DNA of 36,909 nt from contig JAQTVR010000001.1 in assembly GCA_028706995.1 (NCBI GenBank), positions 1-36,909 on the forward strand. The letters run 5' to 3'. The stretch is from Dehalococcoidales bacterium (GTDB taxonomy: Bacteria > Chloroflexota > Dehalococcoidia > Dehalococcoidales > UBA5627). The notes under the pieces are model-generated. The model had not been told where the DNA came from, ran no database searches, and was given only the letters and a program-made list of their open reading frames with translations. The stretch's first letter is position 1. Every line of letters begins with the position of its first letter. The translations under genes were made by a program, and so were the position numbers. Shown piece by piece: positions 28,561-36,909 of this stretch.

Positions 28561-30581
28561 TGGAAGTATGGAGTCTCGTAGGTAAAATAACGCTTGACGG
28601 TATGGCGAAGGTAGAAACCCAACTCAGTTCTCTTGAAGGGAAGCTCAAGAAGAACGAAAAGGGCTTTGAAAATCTCCGTAAGGCGGGGATGGCTTTTGCA
28701 GGCGTAGCTACGGCTATCGCCGGCGGGTCGTTGAAAGCTGCCATTGATTTTGAGACCGCTTTCGCAGGGGTGAGAAAGACTGTTGAGGCTACAGAGGAAC
28801 AGTTTGCCGGTTTAGAAGACGGCATCCGCAGTATGTCGAAAGAGTTACCCGTCTCTGCTAACGAAATCGCAGGAGTGGCTGAAGCGGCAGGACAACTCGG
28901 TATCGCTACTGATGACATCCTTTCATTTACCGAGATAATGACTAAACTCGGAATGGCCACTAATCTATCAGCAGACCAAGCGGCTACTTCTCTTGCAAGG
29001 TTTGCTAATATCACAGGGCTTGCAGCAGACCAATATTCCAATCTCGGCGCAGCGGTTGTCGGGCTGGGTAATAATATGGCAGCCACAGAATCTGAAATAG
29101 TTGATATGGCTATGAGGGTGGCTGGCGCCGGAACGAATGCAGGACTTACTCAACAGGAAATCCTCGGTCTTGCAGGTGCTTTAACTTCAATGGGTTTGCG
29201 GGCTGAAGCGGGTGGTACTGCAATAAGCCAAACCTTACTTACAATGAACTCGGCTGTCTTGGGTGGCGGTGAAGAATTAGAAAAATTTGCCTCTGTTGCC
29301 GGAATGTCTGCTGAAAACTTTGCTGCAGCATTTAGAGAGAACGCTTCATCAGCCCTTGTTACATTTATTCAGGGTTTAGGGGAGATGAACGATACCGGTG
29401 CCGATACTACCGGAATACTTGGAGAATTGGGACTGGGTGGAATAAGAATAACCGATACCCTGTTAAGAGCCTCCAATGCACAAGACATATTAACTGACGC
29501 ATTAGATATTGCTAATACGACATGGGAAGAAAATACCGCATTGAACGAAGAGGTTGCCAAGAGAAATGAAACGGCAGCCGCTAAGATGACAATGCTTAAA
29601 AACTCCATAACGGATATGGCTGTTAATCTCGGTGATGCCCTCATACCAGCTATAACGAGTTTAATTGAGAAAATAGCCCCTGTAATTGAAAAGGTGAGTA
29701 ATTGGATTAAAGAGAACGAAGGGCTTACCAAAACGCTACTGGCGATTGTAGGCGGTGGTGGTGTCTTGATGCTATTCGTTGGCCTCATCCCGAAAATCGT
29801 GGGTATGTTTACAGGGTTTATCAATGCTATAAAGATATTTTCAAATGTAACCAAAATTGCAACCGCTATTCAATGGTTATGGAACGCAGCGATGACTGCT
29901 AATCCTATCGGTTTAATTATCGTGGCTATAGCTGCCTTAATTGCCGCAATAGTTTTAATCGCCAAGAACTGGGACAAGATAAGAGAAAAGACTGTTGAAA
30001 TATGGAATAACATTGTCGGATTTTTAAAGGGTGTCTGGGAGGGTATTGTTGGTTTCTTCAAAGATATATGGGATAACATTTCAGGAATATTCTCTAATGC
30101 GTGGGATTTTATTAAATCTGTTTGGAATAACGTTGCTGACTTCTTCGGCTCTATACCGGAGAAAATCGGGCAGGCATTCTCAACTATTAAAGACATTATC
30201 CTGGCTCCGTTCCGCGCTGTGTGGAAAGGCATTGAAAGCGGTATCAACTGGGTTATCGATATGCTTAATAAGATTTCATTTGATATACCCGACTGGGTGC
30301 CGCTACTTGGAGGGAAACATTTTGGAATAAACATCTCTCATGTATCTCTTCCATCATTTCAGGGTTGGGAAGGAAGAATCCCGGGCGCAGAAGGACAGCC
30401 TTATCTCGCAGAGGTACACGGCGGGGAATATATCTATCAAACACCCAAACAATCCGGACCCGTCAATCTCAATATTGAAGTCGCTCAAATGGTAGTCAGG
30501 GAAGAAGCCGACATCAAAAGAGTAGCAAAAGAGCTTTATTCTTTGGTTAGCATAGAGCAAAGGGGGCTGGGAATTGGCTAG
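28560..30581 (+). CDS. tail tape measure protein
   Basis: A 673-residue protein of the TP901 tape-measure type. It has an N-terminal coiled coil, FETAFAGVRKTVEATEEQFA and EIAGVAEAAGQLGIATDDIL in the conserved core, a hydrophobic stretch (IVGGGGVLMLFVGLIP; AMTANPIGLIIVAIAALIAA) and repeated WNNIVGF/WDNISGIF/WNNVADFF segments near 480-530. The rule of roughly 0.15 nm per residue predicts a tail near 100 nm. No lytic domain is apparent. The ATG overlaps the stop of the T frame. Confidence 0.92.
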   Translation: MEVWSLVGKITLDGMAKVETQLSSLEGKLKKNEKGFENLRKAGMAFAGVATAIAGGSLKAAIDFETAFAGVRKTVEATEEQFAGLEDGIRSMSKELPVSANEIAGVAEAAGQLGIATDDILSFTEIMTKLGMATNLSADQAATSLARFANITGLAADQYSNLGAAVVGLGNNMAATESEIVDMAMRVAGAGTNAGLTQQEILGLAGALTSMGLRAEAGGTAISQTLLTMNSAVLGGGEELEKFASVAGMSAENFAAAFRENASSALVTFIQGLGEMNDTGADTTGILGELGLGGIRITDTLLRASNAQDILTDALDIANTTWEENTALNEEVAKRNETAAAKMTMLKNSITDMAVNLGDALIPAITSLIEKIAPVIEKVSNWIKENEGLTKTLLAIVGGGGVLMLFVGLIPKIVGMFTGFINAIKIFSNVTKIATAIQWLWNAAMTANPIGLIIVAIAALIAAIVLIAKNWDKIREKTVEIWNNIVGFLKGVWEGIVGFFKDIWDNISGIFSNAWDFIKSVWNNVADFFGSIPEKIGQAFSTIKDIILAPFRAVWKGIESGINWVIDMLNKISFDIPDWVPLLGGKHFGINISHVSLPSFQGWEGRIPGAEGQPYLAEVHGGEYIYQTPKQSGPVNLNIEVAQMVVREEADIKRVAKELYSLVSIEQRGLGIG

Positions 30582-31314
30582 TTTTACTTTTAATTCTGTT
30601 GACTTATCCGATTATGATTTATCGGTCATATCTTCAAACTTCTTTGAGTTCAGCCAATCGTTACCTTATACCCAGTTACAGGACTATGCCTTAATCGGTG
30701 GCTACAAGAGGAACGCTCTCGGTTTAAAAATGAACGTTGTTATCCAGGGAACGAATGCCGCAGACGTTATATCTAATCTCGATAATGTAAAGAAAACCCT
30801 AGTCGGTGAAGACGAAGAGCAGTTAATTTTAGACTCAGTAAACACAAGATACTGGAATGCCCGACTGGAATCCCTTGATGGTGAGTTTGTGTCTAATACA
30901 ATATGGCAAGGCACTCTAACATTCTTATGTCCCGACCCGCTTGCTTATTCTACCACCGAGACATCATCCGACTTCAACATCGATGCCGACCCCGACACTA
31001 TTTCAGAGACGATGGATGGTACAGCAATAACCAAACCAGTCTGGACTTTAACGGCAGGGGAAACTTTAACCGATGTAACGATTAAACTTGAGAACGTAAT
31101 CACAGGTGAAGAATTACAATGGACAGGCTCATTAGTAGATGAAGACGAACTGGAAATCGACTCCGCTAACTGGACCGTTAAACTAAACGGCACGTCTGCT
31201 ATGACAATAACAGGTGAGTTTCCGAGACTTCAACCTGGCTCGAATACAATTAAGGTGACTGCGTTTTCAACAACAGGGACTTTAAACATTACATACAGAG
31301 ACGCTTATCTATAG
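30574..31314 (+). CDS. distal tail protein (Dit)
   Basis: A 246-residue protein starting at TTG 30574 (AGGGGG upstream, eight-base overlap with the tape measure gene). The N-terminal domain (FTFNSVDLSDYDLSVISSNF, SLPYTQLQDYALIGGYKRN, LTFLCPDPLAYS) is that of Dit proteins, and the C-terminal part is a galectin-like beta domain. It forms the ring that joins tail tube and tip. A terminator follows. Confidence 0.85.
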   Translation: MASFTFNSVDLSDYDLSVISSNFFEFSQSLPYTQLQDYALIGGYKRNALGLKMNVVIQGTNAADVISNLDNVKKTLVGEDEEQLILDSVNTRYWNARLESLDGEFVSNTIWQGTLTFLCPDPLAYSTTETSSDFNIDADPDTISETMDGTAITKPVWTLTAGETLTDVTIKLENVITGEELQWTGSLVDEDELEIDSANWTVKLNGTSAMTITGEFPRLQPGSNTIKVTAFSTTGTLNITYRDAYL

Positions 31315-31323
31315 GGGATCAAT

Positions 31324-31352
31324 GCCCTCTTTTATGAGGGCTTATTTATTTT
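31324..31352 (+). terminator. intrinsic terminator after dit
   Basis: GCCCTC-TTTTAT-GAGGGC, a 6-bp stem, followed by TTATTTATTTTA. The T-tract is interrupted, so it is probably partial. Confidence 0.7.
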
Positions 31353-31372
31353 AAATTATTGGAGGCTTAATT

Positions 31373-31801
31373 ATGGCTGCAGGCGCATGGGTAATGACTA
31401 ACACAACGAGAACAAAACTATTAAACGGTACATTTGACATCGATTCCGACACTTACAAAATGGCACTCTTTTTGAGTACGTCTGATTTAGGGGCGGCTTC
31501 AACCGACTTTGCCAGCGTAACCAATGAAGTCGGAACGACAAACACAGGTTATTCAGCAGGCGGGAAAGCAATCACTTTGACACTTTCAGGAACGACTACT
31601 GTCAAGGTTGATATTGACACCGACCCCGTATGGACAGCAGGCTCGGCAGGATTGACTGCTCGCTTTGCCTGTATCTATGAAGTAGGTGGTGATGTAGTTT
31701 GTTACTGCTTGCTTGACTCAAGTCCCGCCGATGTTAGCGTTACGGAGGGGAACACATTAACCGTAGCAGCTCATACCGATGGCGTGTTTACCCTCGCTTA
31801 A
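31373..31801 (+). CDS. small beta-rich tail-tip region protein
   Basis: A 142-residue protein: WVMTNTTRTKLLNGTFDIDS, then YKMALFLSTSDLGAAS and a Thr/Gly-rich body. Phages often carry proteins of this type near tail fibre genes; the function is not established. It is located between dit and the tail hub/fibre gene. GGAGG lies upstream. Confidence 0.65.
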   Translation: MAAGAWVMTNTTRTKLLNGTFDIDSDTYKMALFLSTSDLGAASTDFASVTNEVGTTNTGYSAGGKAITLTLSGTTTVKVDIDTDPVWTAGSAGLTARFACIYEVGGDVVCYCLLDSSPADVSVTEGNTLTVAAHTDGVFTLA

Positions 31802-31838
31802 GGCTACTAAAGCAGACACCTAGTAAGAAGGATTAATT

Positions 31839-34800
31839 ATGGCAACAATAAATCCGAGTCAAGATTATGATATTATCCACACGCTGACGCTTAACACTGA
31901 CACAGGAAACTGTGCTATCCGTGTGCATAGAGGGTCATCCCTAGCTATCTCAGGTACGGTATATTACCGTGCTGGCACAAGCGGGGAATGGACAGAGCTA
32001 TCCGTTGCTTCAACTACCACCACGTTTCCGATTAGCTCTACTACTATGCAGGTAGGGCACGACTGGAATAAGAGCGGTGATGCCTATATGACTGCCGCTT
32101 TCCAAGGCGAAACTAAGGTAACCGGTATAGGTATATCTCAAAAAGCGGTATTAAGCGGGGTGATAGGTAACTACTTTATTTGCGACTATGCCCGAGATTG
32201 TCCGAATCTGACATCATTGGATGTACCTGATATATCTAATACAACCAGTGTCGGCGATTACTTTATGAGAGGCTACGCTTATGACTGTTCCAGCCTGACA
32301 ATATTGGATATACCTGATACGAATAATTTAACCAGTGTCGGCGATTACTTTATGAGAGGCTACGCTTATGACTGTTCCAGTATAGTCTCGTTAATGCTTC
32401 CGCTTGCGGGGTGGTTTGCCAGTAATAATGTAGATTGGAGCGTCCCCTCTGGTAGGTTGGGTTATCTTAAAGGGTATGTGTTTGATAGTGGCAATCTTGA
32501 CGACTGGCAATCTCTGGTCGTGTCTGGTGAAACATTATACACAAATTATATCCAAGACAGTGATGACGTATTAGTATCTACAACGGATAAAGTAACTACC
32601 CCGACAACGTTATCTTTAACTATAACCACGTATGCTCCTACTTTAAAGGTGGCGATAACACCAGCCACAGCAGAGTTAATAATAACAGGGTATGCGCCTA
32701 CAGCCACAAATGAAAGGATTGTAACCCCTCCCACCCTCTCCCTCTCTATAACAACGTATGCTCCTACTGTCTCTTACACAACAAGCTCAATTCTAGCCCT
32801 TACGATAGCCACAATATCAAGCACACAGACCGACTTCCCTATTGATGTAGATTCTGTCAATTATCCTATTCTAAATAGATTATTTGCTGTATTAGGTGAC
32901 GACTGGCAATACCTTCAGATTAGGGATTCCAACGGGAATATCTGTTATACAGAAGTCGTTGAATGGGATTCTGCTAACGAAAGAATGGAGCTATGTTTCA
33001 AAGCCCCCAGTATGTCATCAGGGAATATATTCTATTTCGGCAGAAGCGATGACGTCAATTCCTATATCGGTCTAACTGGCTCTACCCCTGCAAAGGCAGT
33101 TTGGGACTCTAACTATGTCTTCGTTTCTCATATGAACGACAATGGAGATAGTACAGGGATATTAGACTCCACAAGTAATGCTAATAACGGTACTAAAGGG
33201 GCAGGAGATGCAGCACCAACAGAAACGGATGGATTGGTGGGGAAGGCGCAGAGCTTTTCAAGAGCCAACGCCCAATACATATTAGCTGGTAATAGCATAG
33301 TTGATGAATCATTTACAGCAACAGTTATATTTAAATCAGACAATAACTCATTAACTCAGGGTTTAATATCAGAGGACAATGGAACGTTACGAGATTGGTT
33401 TTTAAGAACGCTCGAACCAAACCAAATTCAAACAGGAATATGGCAAAGTAGTGGTAGCCTTAAAACAGATTTAAGTGGTGTTAATACAAGTCCTAACGAT
33501 GTTTGGAATATAGCTACTATAAAATATGATAAAGCGTCTTCATTGTTATATTCTATAGCTAATTCTTCGTCATTAACAACTGGAACTGATGGAACATTTA
33601 GAGACATGGGTTCTGGATTATACATTGGTAGGCATGCTTCTGCCAGTGAATCATTTAACGGACTTATCTCCGAAATCCGTATCTCCAACACAGCAAGGTC
33701 GGAGGATTGGATAAGTTTAACCAATTCAAACCTTAAAGACCACGACTTATTTACCATTGATGTGGTTAATCCCGATATAGAATTAACCCCGACAACGTTA
33801 AGTCTATCTATTACAACCTATATTCCGTCTTTAGTTTATGGCTATGTTTACACCCCTACCACGTTAGCCCTAGCAATAACAGGCTATGCTCCTACTATCA
33901 CAATTCAAGAGCCTCCGCCCCCTGCTTTAAAGTACACGCTAGAAATCAGAGACAGCAGCGGTAATTTACTGGCAATCCTAGAGAATGCCTACGATAGGGT
34001 TTATACTCAAAGGGTAAACGAGCCTCAATCATTAACCTTTTCAATACCTGCCGAAGATGACAAGGTTTCAGGACTGGCTAAGCCCAACCAGATATGGTTA
34101 AGGGATTATTCAACAGGCACGTTAATCAAGAAGTTTGTTATCACCCGATTAGTCAAAAAGGACTCAGGGAACTGTACTTATCAGGTAGAATGTAAAGGCT
34201 ATTTATCTAAACTCTTAAAAGCGGTTGTTCAGTCCTATTCACCTTCGGGCAAAACACCCACCGAGATTCTGACGGCTCTGTTAGCTTACCAGACGTTAGA
34301 CACCATCACTCTTGGCACAGTAGATATTACAGGCACTTATTCATTCTCTTGGAGTAACACGACAGTTTTAGCGTGTCTCAACGACTGCCTGAACGTGTGG
34401 GGCGGTTACTTCGATGTAGACAATGATAACGAATTAACTTGGCTTGATGATATAGGAAGCGATGTAGGGCAACAAATCAGGTATAAAAAGAACCTCATAG
34501 ACGTTGAGGAAGAAACCGACTACGAAGGGCAAAACGGGAGATTATATCCGTCAGGCTCGGGTGGTATTGTATTATCTGACAAGTCGGTTGTAATGGAAGT
34601 CGCCGACCAGTCCGAAGATGCTACCTATGGCTATCTGACCGTGCCGACTGATTACATTTGTTTTAAGGAAAGTACTTTAGAGATTTTAAGAAAAGGCACT
34701 AAAGAGGATTTAGCGGCTTTCGATGTGATTGACAATGTTTCACCTGGGAGCGACTGGACTGTCGGCAGTGGAGTGGCTTACTGGGATAGTATCCACGATG

Positions 34801-35624
34801 GTAATGATAGCTCCTCTAAATTGGGGCATAGGTGGAACGTAGCGAAATGGGTTAGCGGTTTAGATATCCGTGTCGCAGTAATTTATAACTATGGCACAAG
34901 CGATACGATAATAAACAGAATCGTTGTTGAATATACAACAGACGCATTTACAACTACCACGACAATTTATGACAGTGGGGTTACGTTAAGTCTTGGAGAT
35001 GGCACTCACGACCTCGAATTAGGCTTTGAGCAGAGAGTAAATGCAAACGGGCTAGCAGTTAAAATATATACATACACCCCTCTCGGCGGGAATGTAGCTA
35101 ATAACATCCGAACATACGATGCCAATACACTAGGCACAATAGAGTTCTTTGACGAATCCGAATCTTGGACTAATATCAATGACCAGCAGTTAAAAATAGC
35201 TATAGCCTCTTATGAGTCAGGAGATACTTATTATCTATCCTATGATTTAGCTGATTATCTGAAAGACTTGACGGCAATCTCGACCTATGGTGATGAGGGA
35301 ATACAGATGTCGTTTAGTTATGCCGCTGACGTTGACACCCTGTTAGCCTATGCCATAGCTCAATTAGAACTCATAAACGACCCGCCGAAGTCGTACTCGG
35401 GGAATGTTCTTTACCTGGATGAGATAGATTCTAATTTCTCATTTGACGAGCTGGACTTGGGGAATATCGTTGACCTTATACACGAACCTTTAGGAATCGA
35501 TTCGAGCGTCAGGGTAGTAGGCATGTCGAAGAACCTTGATAATCCGTTGACAGGCTCGATTGAAATTGTAAGAAAAGCGAAATCATTAACCGAAGCATTC
35601 AAGGCAATTTACGGGAGGCTGTAA
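31839..35624 (+). CDS. tail hub/receptor-binding fusion protein with reversed domain order
   Basis: A 1261-residue protein. Residues of about 105-185 hold leucine-rich BspA-like repeats (two near-identical 29-residue units). About 253-310 has TPTTLSLTITTYAPT-type linker repeats. About 332-415 resembles DUF2341 (DFPIDVDS ... FYFGRSDD). About 427-642 is LamG/concanavalin-like (SQGLISEDNG ... GLYIGRHASASESFNGLISE). Two more linker repeats follow at 648-690. From about 697 to the end it resembles the tail-associated hub protein (YTLEIRDSSGN, FVITRLVKKDSGNCTYQVEC, a split beta region, and ELDLGNIVDLIHEPLGIDS near the C-terminus). Usually the hub domain comes first. No lytic motif is seen. Confidence 0.75.
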   Translation: MATINPSQDYDIIHTLTLNTDTGNCAIRVHRGSSLAISGTVYYRAGTSGEWTELSVASTTTTFPISSTTMQVGHDWNKSGDAYMTAAFQGETKVTGIGISQKAVLSGVIGNYFICDYARDCPNLTSLDVPDISNTTSVGDYFMRGYAYDCSSLTILDIPDTNNLTSVGDYFMRGYAYDCSSIVSLMLPLAGWFASNNVDWSVPSGRLGYLKGYVFDSGNLDDWQSLVVSGETLYTNYIQDSDDVLVSTTDKVTTPTTLSLTITTYAPTLKVAITPATAELIITGYAPTATNERIVTPPTLSLSITTYAPTVSYTTSSILALTIATISSTQTDFPIDVDSVNYPILNRLFAVLGDDWQYLQIRDSNGNICYTEVVEWDSANERMELCFKAPSMSSGNIFYFGRSDDVNSYIGLTGSTPAKAVWDSNYVFVSHMNDNGDSTGILDSTSNANNGTKGAGDAAPTETDGLVGKAQSFSRANAQYILAGNSIVDESFTATVIFKSDNNSLTQGLISEDNGTLRDWFLRTLEPNQIQTGIWQSSGSLKTDLSGVNTSPNDVWNIATIKYDKASSLLYSIANSSSLTTGTDGTFRDMGSGLYIGRHASASESFNGLISEIRISNTARSEDWISLTNSNLKDHDLFTIDVVNPDIELTPTTLSLSITTYIPSLVYGYVYTPTTLALAITGYAPTITIQEPPPPALKYTLEIRDSSGNLLAILENAYDRVYTQRVNEPQSLTFSIPAEDDKVSGLAKPNQIWLRDYSTGTLIKKFVITRLVKKDSGNCTYQVECKGYLSKLLKAVVQSYSPSGKTPTEILTALLAYQTLDTITLGTVDITGTYSFSWSNTTVLACLNDCLNVWGGYFDVDNDNELTWLDDIGSDVGQQIRYKKNLIDVEEETDYEGQNGRLYPSGSGGIVLSDKSVVMEVADQSEDATYGYLTVPTDYICFKESTLEILRKGTKEDLAAFDVIDNVSPGSDWTVGSGVAYWDSIHDGNDSSSKLGHRWNVAKWVSGLDIRVAVIYNYGTSDTIINRIVVEYTTDAFTTTTTIYDSGVTLSLGDGTHDLELGFEQRVNANGLAVKIYTYTPLGGNVANNIRTYDANTLGTIEFFDESESWTNINDQQLKIAIASYESGDTYYLSYDLADYLKDLTAISTYGDEGIQMSFSYAADVDTLLAYAIAQLELINDPPKSYSGNVLYLDEIDSNFSFDELDLGNIVDLIHEPLGIDSSVRVVGMSKNLDNPLTGSIEIVRKAKSLTEAFKAIYGRL
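32243..32380 (+). repeat. two 51-nt identical repeats within the tail protein gene
   Basis: 32243-32293 and 32330-32380 are identical over 51 nt, starting AACCAGTGTCGGCGATTACT; the spacing is 87 bp (29 codons). They encode the TSVGDYFMRGYAYDCSS leucine-rich repeat unit. Identity at silent positions points to a recent duplication or gene conversion. Confidence 0.9.
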
Positions 35625-35845
35625 TGAACGAAAAAACTAAAGCCGGAATAGAGGCTGCGATAGAATTATTTAAAGGTTGGATAAGACCCATTGTTGTTCT
35701 GGGCATGACGGCGGTTATTTGTGTAATGACAGTCGAGGGCAGGCTAAGTGAAATAGACTGGCAATTCTGGGTTGTCTATGCAGGCTTCGCTTCGGTGTGG
35801 CTGGGAGAGGGTACAATCAATAAACTTATGCAGGTTAAAAAGTAA
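35624..35845 (+). CDS. holin-like small membrane protein
   Basis: A 73-residue protein with two likely transmembrane segments (PIVVLGMTAVICVMTV and WVVYAGFASVWLGEG) and a short Lys-rich tail (NKLMQVKK), as in small class II holins. It is first in the membrane-protein cluster after the tail genes. It overlaps the tail gene and the next gene by one base each. Confidence 0.65.
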   Translation: MNEKTKAGIEAAIELFKGWIRPIVVLGMTAVICVMTVEGRLSEIDWQFWVVYAGFASVWLGEGTINKLMQVKK

Positions 35846-36108
35846 TGTGCTGGAATGAGTTTAAACAGAATCCGTATAAGTGGTTATGGTCCCGCATCGG
35901 CGGGAGACCCTGGACTTATATATTGAGAGACATCTGGCATAAATACGAACTGGTATGGATTGCTGTTATCTTTACCGGCGGGGTGTTGCTCGGTCATTAC
36001 TGCGGATTCAAGACAGTACTGACAATTGGTTTATCCTTTTTAATCGGTTATCTTTTCGGGCATCTGTTCTGGGGAAGTGAATATATCGAAAATCAGCAAG
36101 GGGATTAA
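35845..36108 (+). CDS. small membrane protein of the lysis region
   Basis: An 87-residue protein. The N-terminal part is basic and aromatic (NPYKWLWSRIGGRPWTYIL), followed by two transmembrane segments (LVWIAVIFTGGVLLGH and TVLTIGLSFLIGYLFGHLFW). It may be a second holin or anti-holin; the family is not recognised. The start overlaps the previous stop. Confidence 0.6.
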   Translation: MCWNEFKQNPYKWLWSRIGGRPWTYILRDIWHKYELVWIAVIFTGGVLLGHYCGFKTVLTIGLSFLIGYLFGHLFWGSEYIENQQGD

Positions 36109-36198
36109 ATGGAAGTATTGCACGATATTATACATATGATTTGCTGTTGTGTGTTCTGCGCCGCAGTCTGCGAATTTTTGCATAGGAGATTCAAATGA
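36109..36198 (+). CDS. 29-residue Cys-rich membrane peptide
   Basis: The ATG at 36109 follows the previous stop directly and the frame ends in an ATGA overlap with the next gene, so the coupling on both sides is tight. The peptide is one hydrophobic helix with five Cys (IHMICCCVFCAAVCEFL) and a basic end. It may be a small lysis-related membrane peptide; its role is unknown. Confidence 0.5.
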   Translation: MEVLHDIIHMICCCVFCAAVCEFLHRRFK

Positions 36199-36443
36199 CT
36201 AATGAAGAAAAACTAGACTCCCTAGACGAGAAAATAGACCAGATAGGCTTGTTTGTTGCCGTGTCAGAGGAACGGCTTGAACGTATGGAAATATGGCAAA
36301 AGGATTACTGCGCTATTATACAGGAAACAAGCGACAGGGCATTAAAAAATAAAAACGACATCTCCTGGATAAAGAAAATCGGCACTACTATTGCCTCTAT
36401 CTGCTCGGCTGTAATTATCTGGCTCATAACAGGAGTGAAATGA
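36195..36443 (+). CDS. XhlA-like holin-associated membrane protein, complete copy
   Basis: 82 residues: a coiled-coil N-terminal part (EEKLDSLDEKIDQIGLFVAV) followed by a single C-terminal transmembrane segment (TTIASICSAVIIWLITG) after SWIKKIG. This is the layout of haemolysin XhlA-family proteins that cooperate with holins in lysis. Its last 53 codons recur with few changes at window positions 3-164. Confidence 0.75.
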   Translation: MTNEEKLDSLDEKIDQIGLFVAVSEERLERMEIWQKDYCAIIQETSDRALKNKNDISWIKKIGTTIASICSAVIIWLITGVK

Positions 36444-36712
36444 TTAGATTATACTTTCAGAACTTATCAGATATGATTGACCCCGAAACCGGTATGGGTT
36501 GCGGAGGTTGCGGTGGTGGTTACGGCGACCCTGAAACTATGTCTATTTACATCGATGAAAGATTATCTCACTCAATGAAACTAGAAACTATAATCCATGA
36601 AGCGGTTGAACTCTATTGTAAAGGCCGGATTAAACATACAAAAATCAATGACCTTACTAGAGATATTGTTAGACTCTTATTGGATGCAGGATATATCTCA
36701 ATCAAATCATAA
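36440..36712 (+). CDS. small metallopeptidase-like protein, copy 2
   Basis: A 90-residue paralogue of 161-424. It has the same IHEAVEL helix in place of HExxH and the same C-terminal half, but the segment after PETG is CGGCGGG-rich with three extra residues. The last 76 bases of the two genes are identical while the middle differs at roughly a fifth of positions. It is coupled to the XhlA-like gene by ATGA. No active protease is expected; its role is unknown. Confidence 0.7.
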   Translation: MIRLYFQNLSDMIDPETGMGCGGCGGGYGDPETMSIYIDERLSHSMKLETIIHEAVELYCKGRIKHTKINDLTRDIVRLLLDAGYISIKS

Positions 36713-36805
36713 AGATTTTAATCGTATGACCCGCTACAATGCGATTCTAGCCATTTAAATTTAAGGTTAATAGTAACACTCATATCAAGTAATATAAAAC
36801 GTTAA

Positions 36806-36850
36806 GCCCCCGATGTGGTTTGCCTGATAAGCACTCCATATATCGGGGGC
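36806..36850 (+). other. hairpin with conserved loop, copy 2
   Basis: GCCCCCGAT pairs with ATCGGGGGC (9 bp) around a 27-nt loop starting GTGGTTTGCCTGATAAGCA. Compared with copy 1 (498-546), two stem pairs differ and both changes are compensated, while the loop is almost unchanged. Confidence 0.75.
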
Positions 36851-36863
36851 AAGTTTTCCGTTT

Positions 36864-36890
36864 ATAGGGGTTATTCCCCTATTATCTTTT
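36864..36890 (+). terminator. probable terminator at the right end
   Basis: ATAGGGG-TTATT-CCCCTAT, a 7-bp stem, followed by TATCTTTT. It lies just after the conserved-loop hairpin and would end the late transcript. In the left copy the HNH-AP2 gene occupies this position instead. Confidence 0.65.
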
Positions 36891-36909
36891 GGAGTTTGGC
36901 TATAACGGA

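Noticed and set aside
29369..29854. Long minus-strand frames inside the tape measure gene
   Set aside because: They are antisense to a clear tape measure protein and have no signals for expression.
1..36909. Direct terminal repeat marking a complete linear or circular genome
   Set aside because: The end copies are not identical and the last 60 bases do not continue into the first bases, so completeness cannot be claimed.
1..36909. CRISPR arrays, insertion sequences, rRNA genes
   Set aside because: I saw no regularly spaced repeats, transposase genes with terminal inverted repeats, or rRNA-like sequence.

Overview
This window is a nearly complete genome, or large genome segment, of a tailed double-stranded DNA bacteriophage with siphovirus morphology. 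The evidence is an HK97-type head module, a long tape-measure gene, two tail-tube paralogues, a G/GT frameshift tail chaperone, a distal tail protein and no contractile sheath. The host is bacterial: promoters fit the TTGACA/TATAAT consensus, most starts carry AGGAGG-like ribosome binding sites, and a CCA-ended tRNA-like element is present. The DNA is moderately AT-rich. I cannot name the host. I see no endolysin, integrase, polymerase or full replicative helicase, so the phage leans heavily on its host, or those genes lie outside the window.

Layout. Positions 1-546 hold a diverged second copy of the right end of the window: the 3' part of an XhlA-like gene, a small metallopeptidase-like gene, and a hairpin with a conserved loop. 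Next comes a leftward HNH-AP2 endonuclease (557-1039), whose promoter at 1373-1401 would give a leader of about 300 nt with many possible helices. Divergent promoters sharing a 10-bp inverted repeat (1396-1457) separate it from everything else, which is all rightward. The early block (1487-11734) holds a small helix-turn-helix regulator, zinc-binding small proteins, a phage coiled-coil protein, an RDF-like protein, a DNA-binding protein, a replication initiator, a DnaC-type helicase loader, a methyltransferase-like protein, an HNH endonuclease, an orphan DnaB N-terminal domain, many small accessory genes and a NinG-like HNH nuclease.

A 747-nt gap (11735-12481) separates early from late genes. 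It begins with a strong promoter and, about 20 nt after the predicted transcription start, an intrinsic terminator. It then holds some 660 nt dense in perfect helices with a tRNA(CAT)-like element inside. I read this as a large structured phage non-coding RNA, comparable in architecture to GOLLD or ROOL, combined with a possible antitermination control point for late transcription. It is the most interesting part of the window.

The late block runs: metallophosphoesterase, accessory genes including an adenine methyltransferase split by a frameshift, TerS, an inserted HNH endonuclease, TerL, a portal-MuF fusion, prohead protease, major capsid protein, two paralogous beta-rich proteins and a beta-helix protein (likely head decorations), connector genes, two tail-tube paralogues, G/GT chaperones, tape measure, distal tail protein, a 1261-residue hub/receptor-binding fusion with unusual domain order, then four small membrane proteins including holin-like and XhlA-like candidates, and the second copy of the metallopeptidase-like gene and hairpin.

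Recurrent themes are tandem gene duplication, exact short repeats at gene starts that look like recombination boundaries, and several HNH endonucleases at module borders. Two genes are broken at homopolymer runs; these may be assembly errors.
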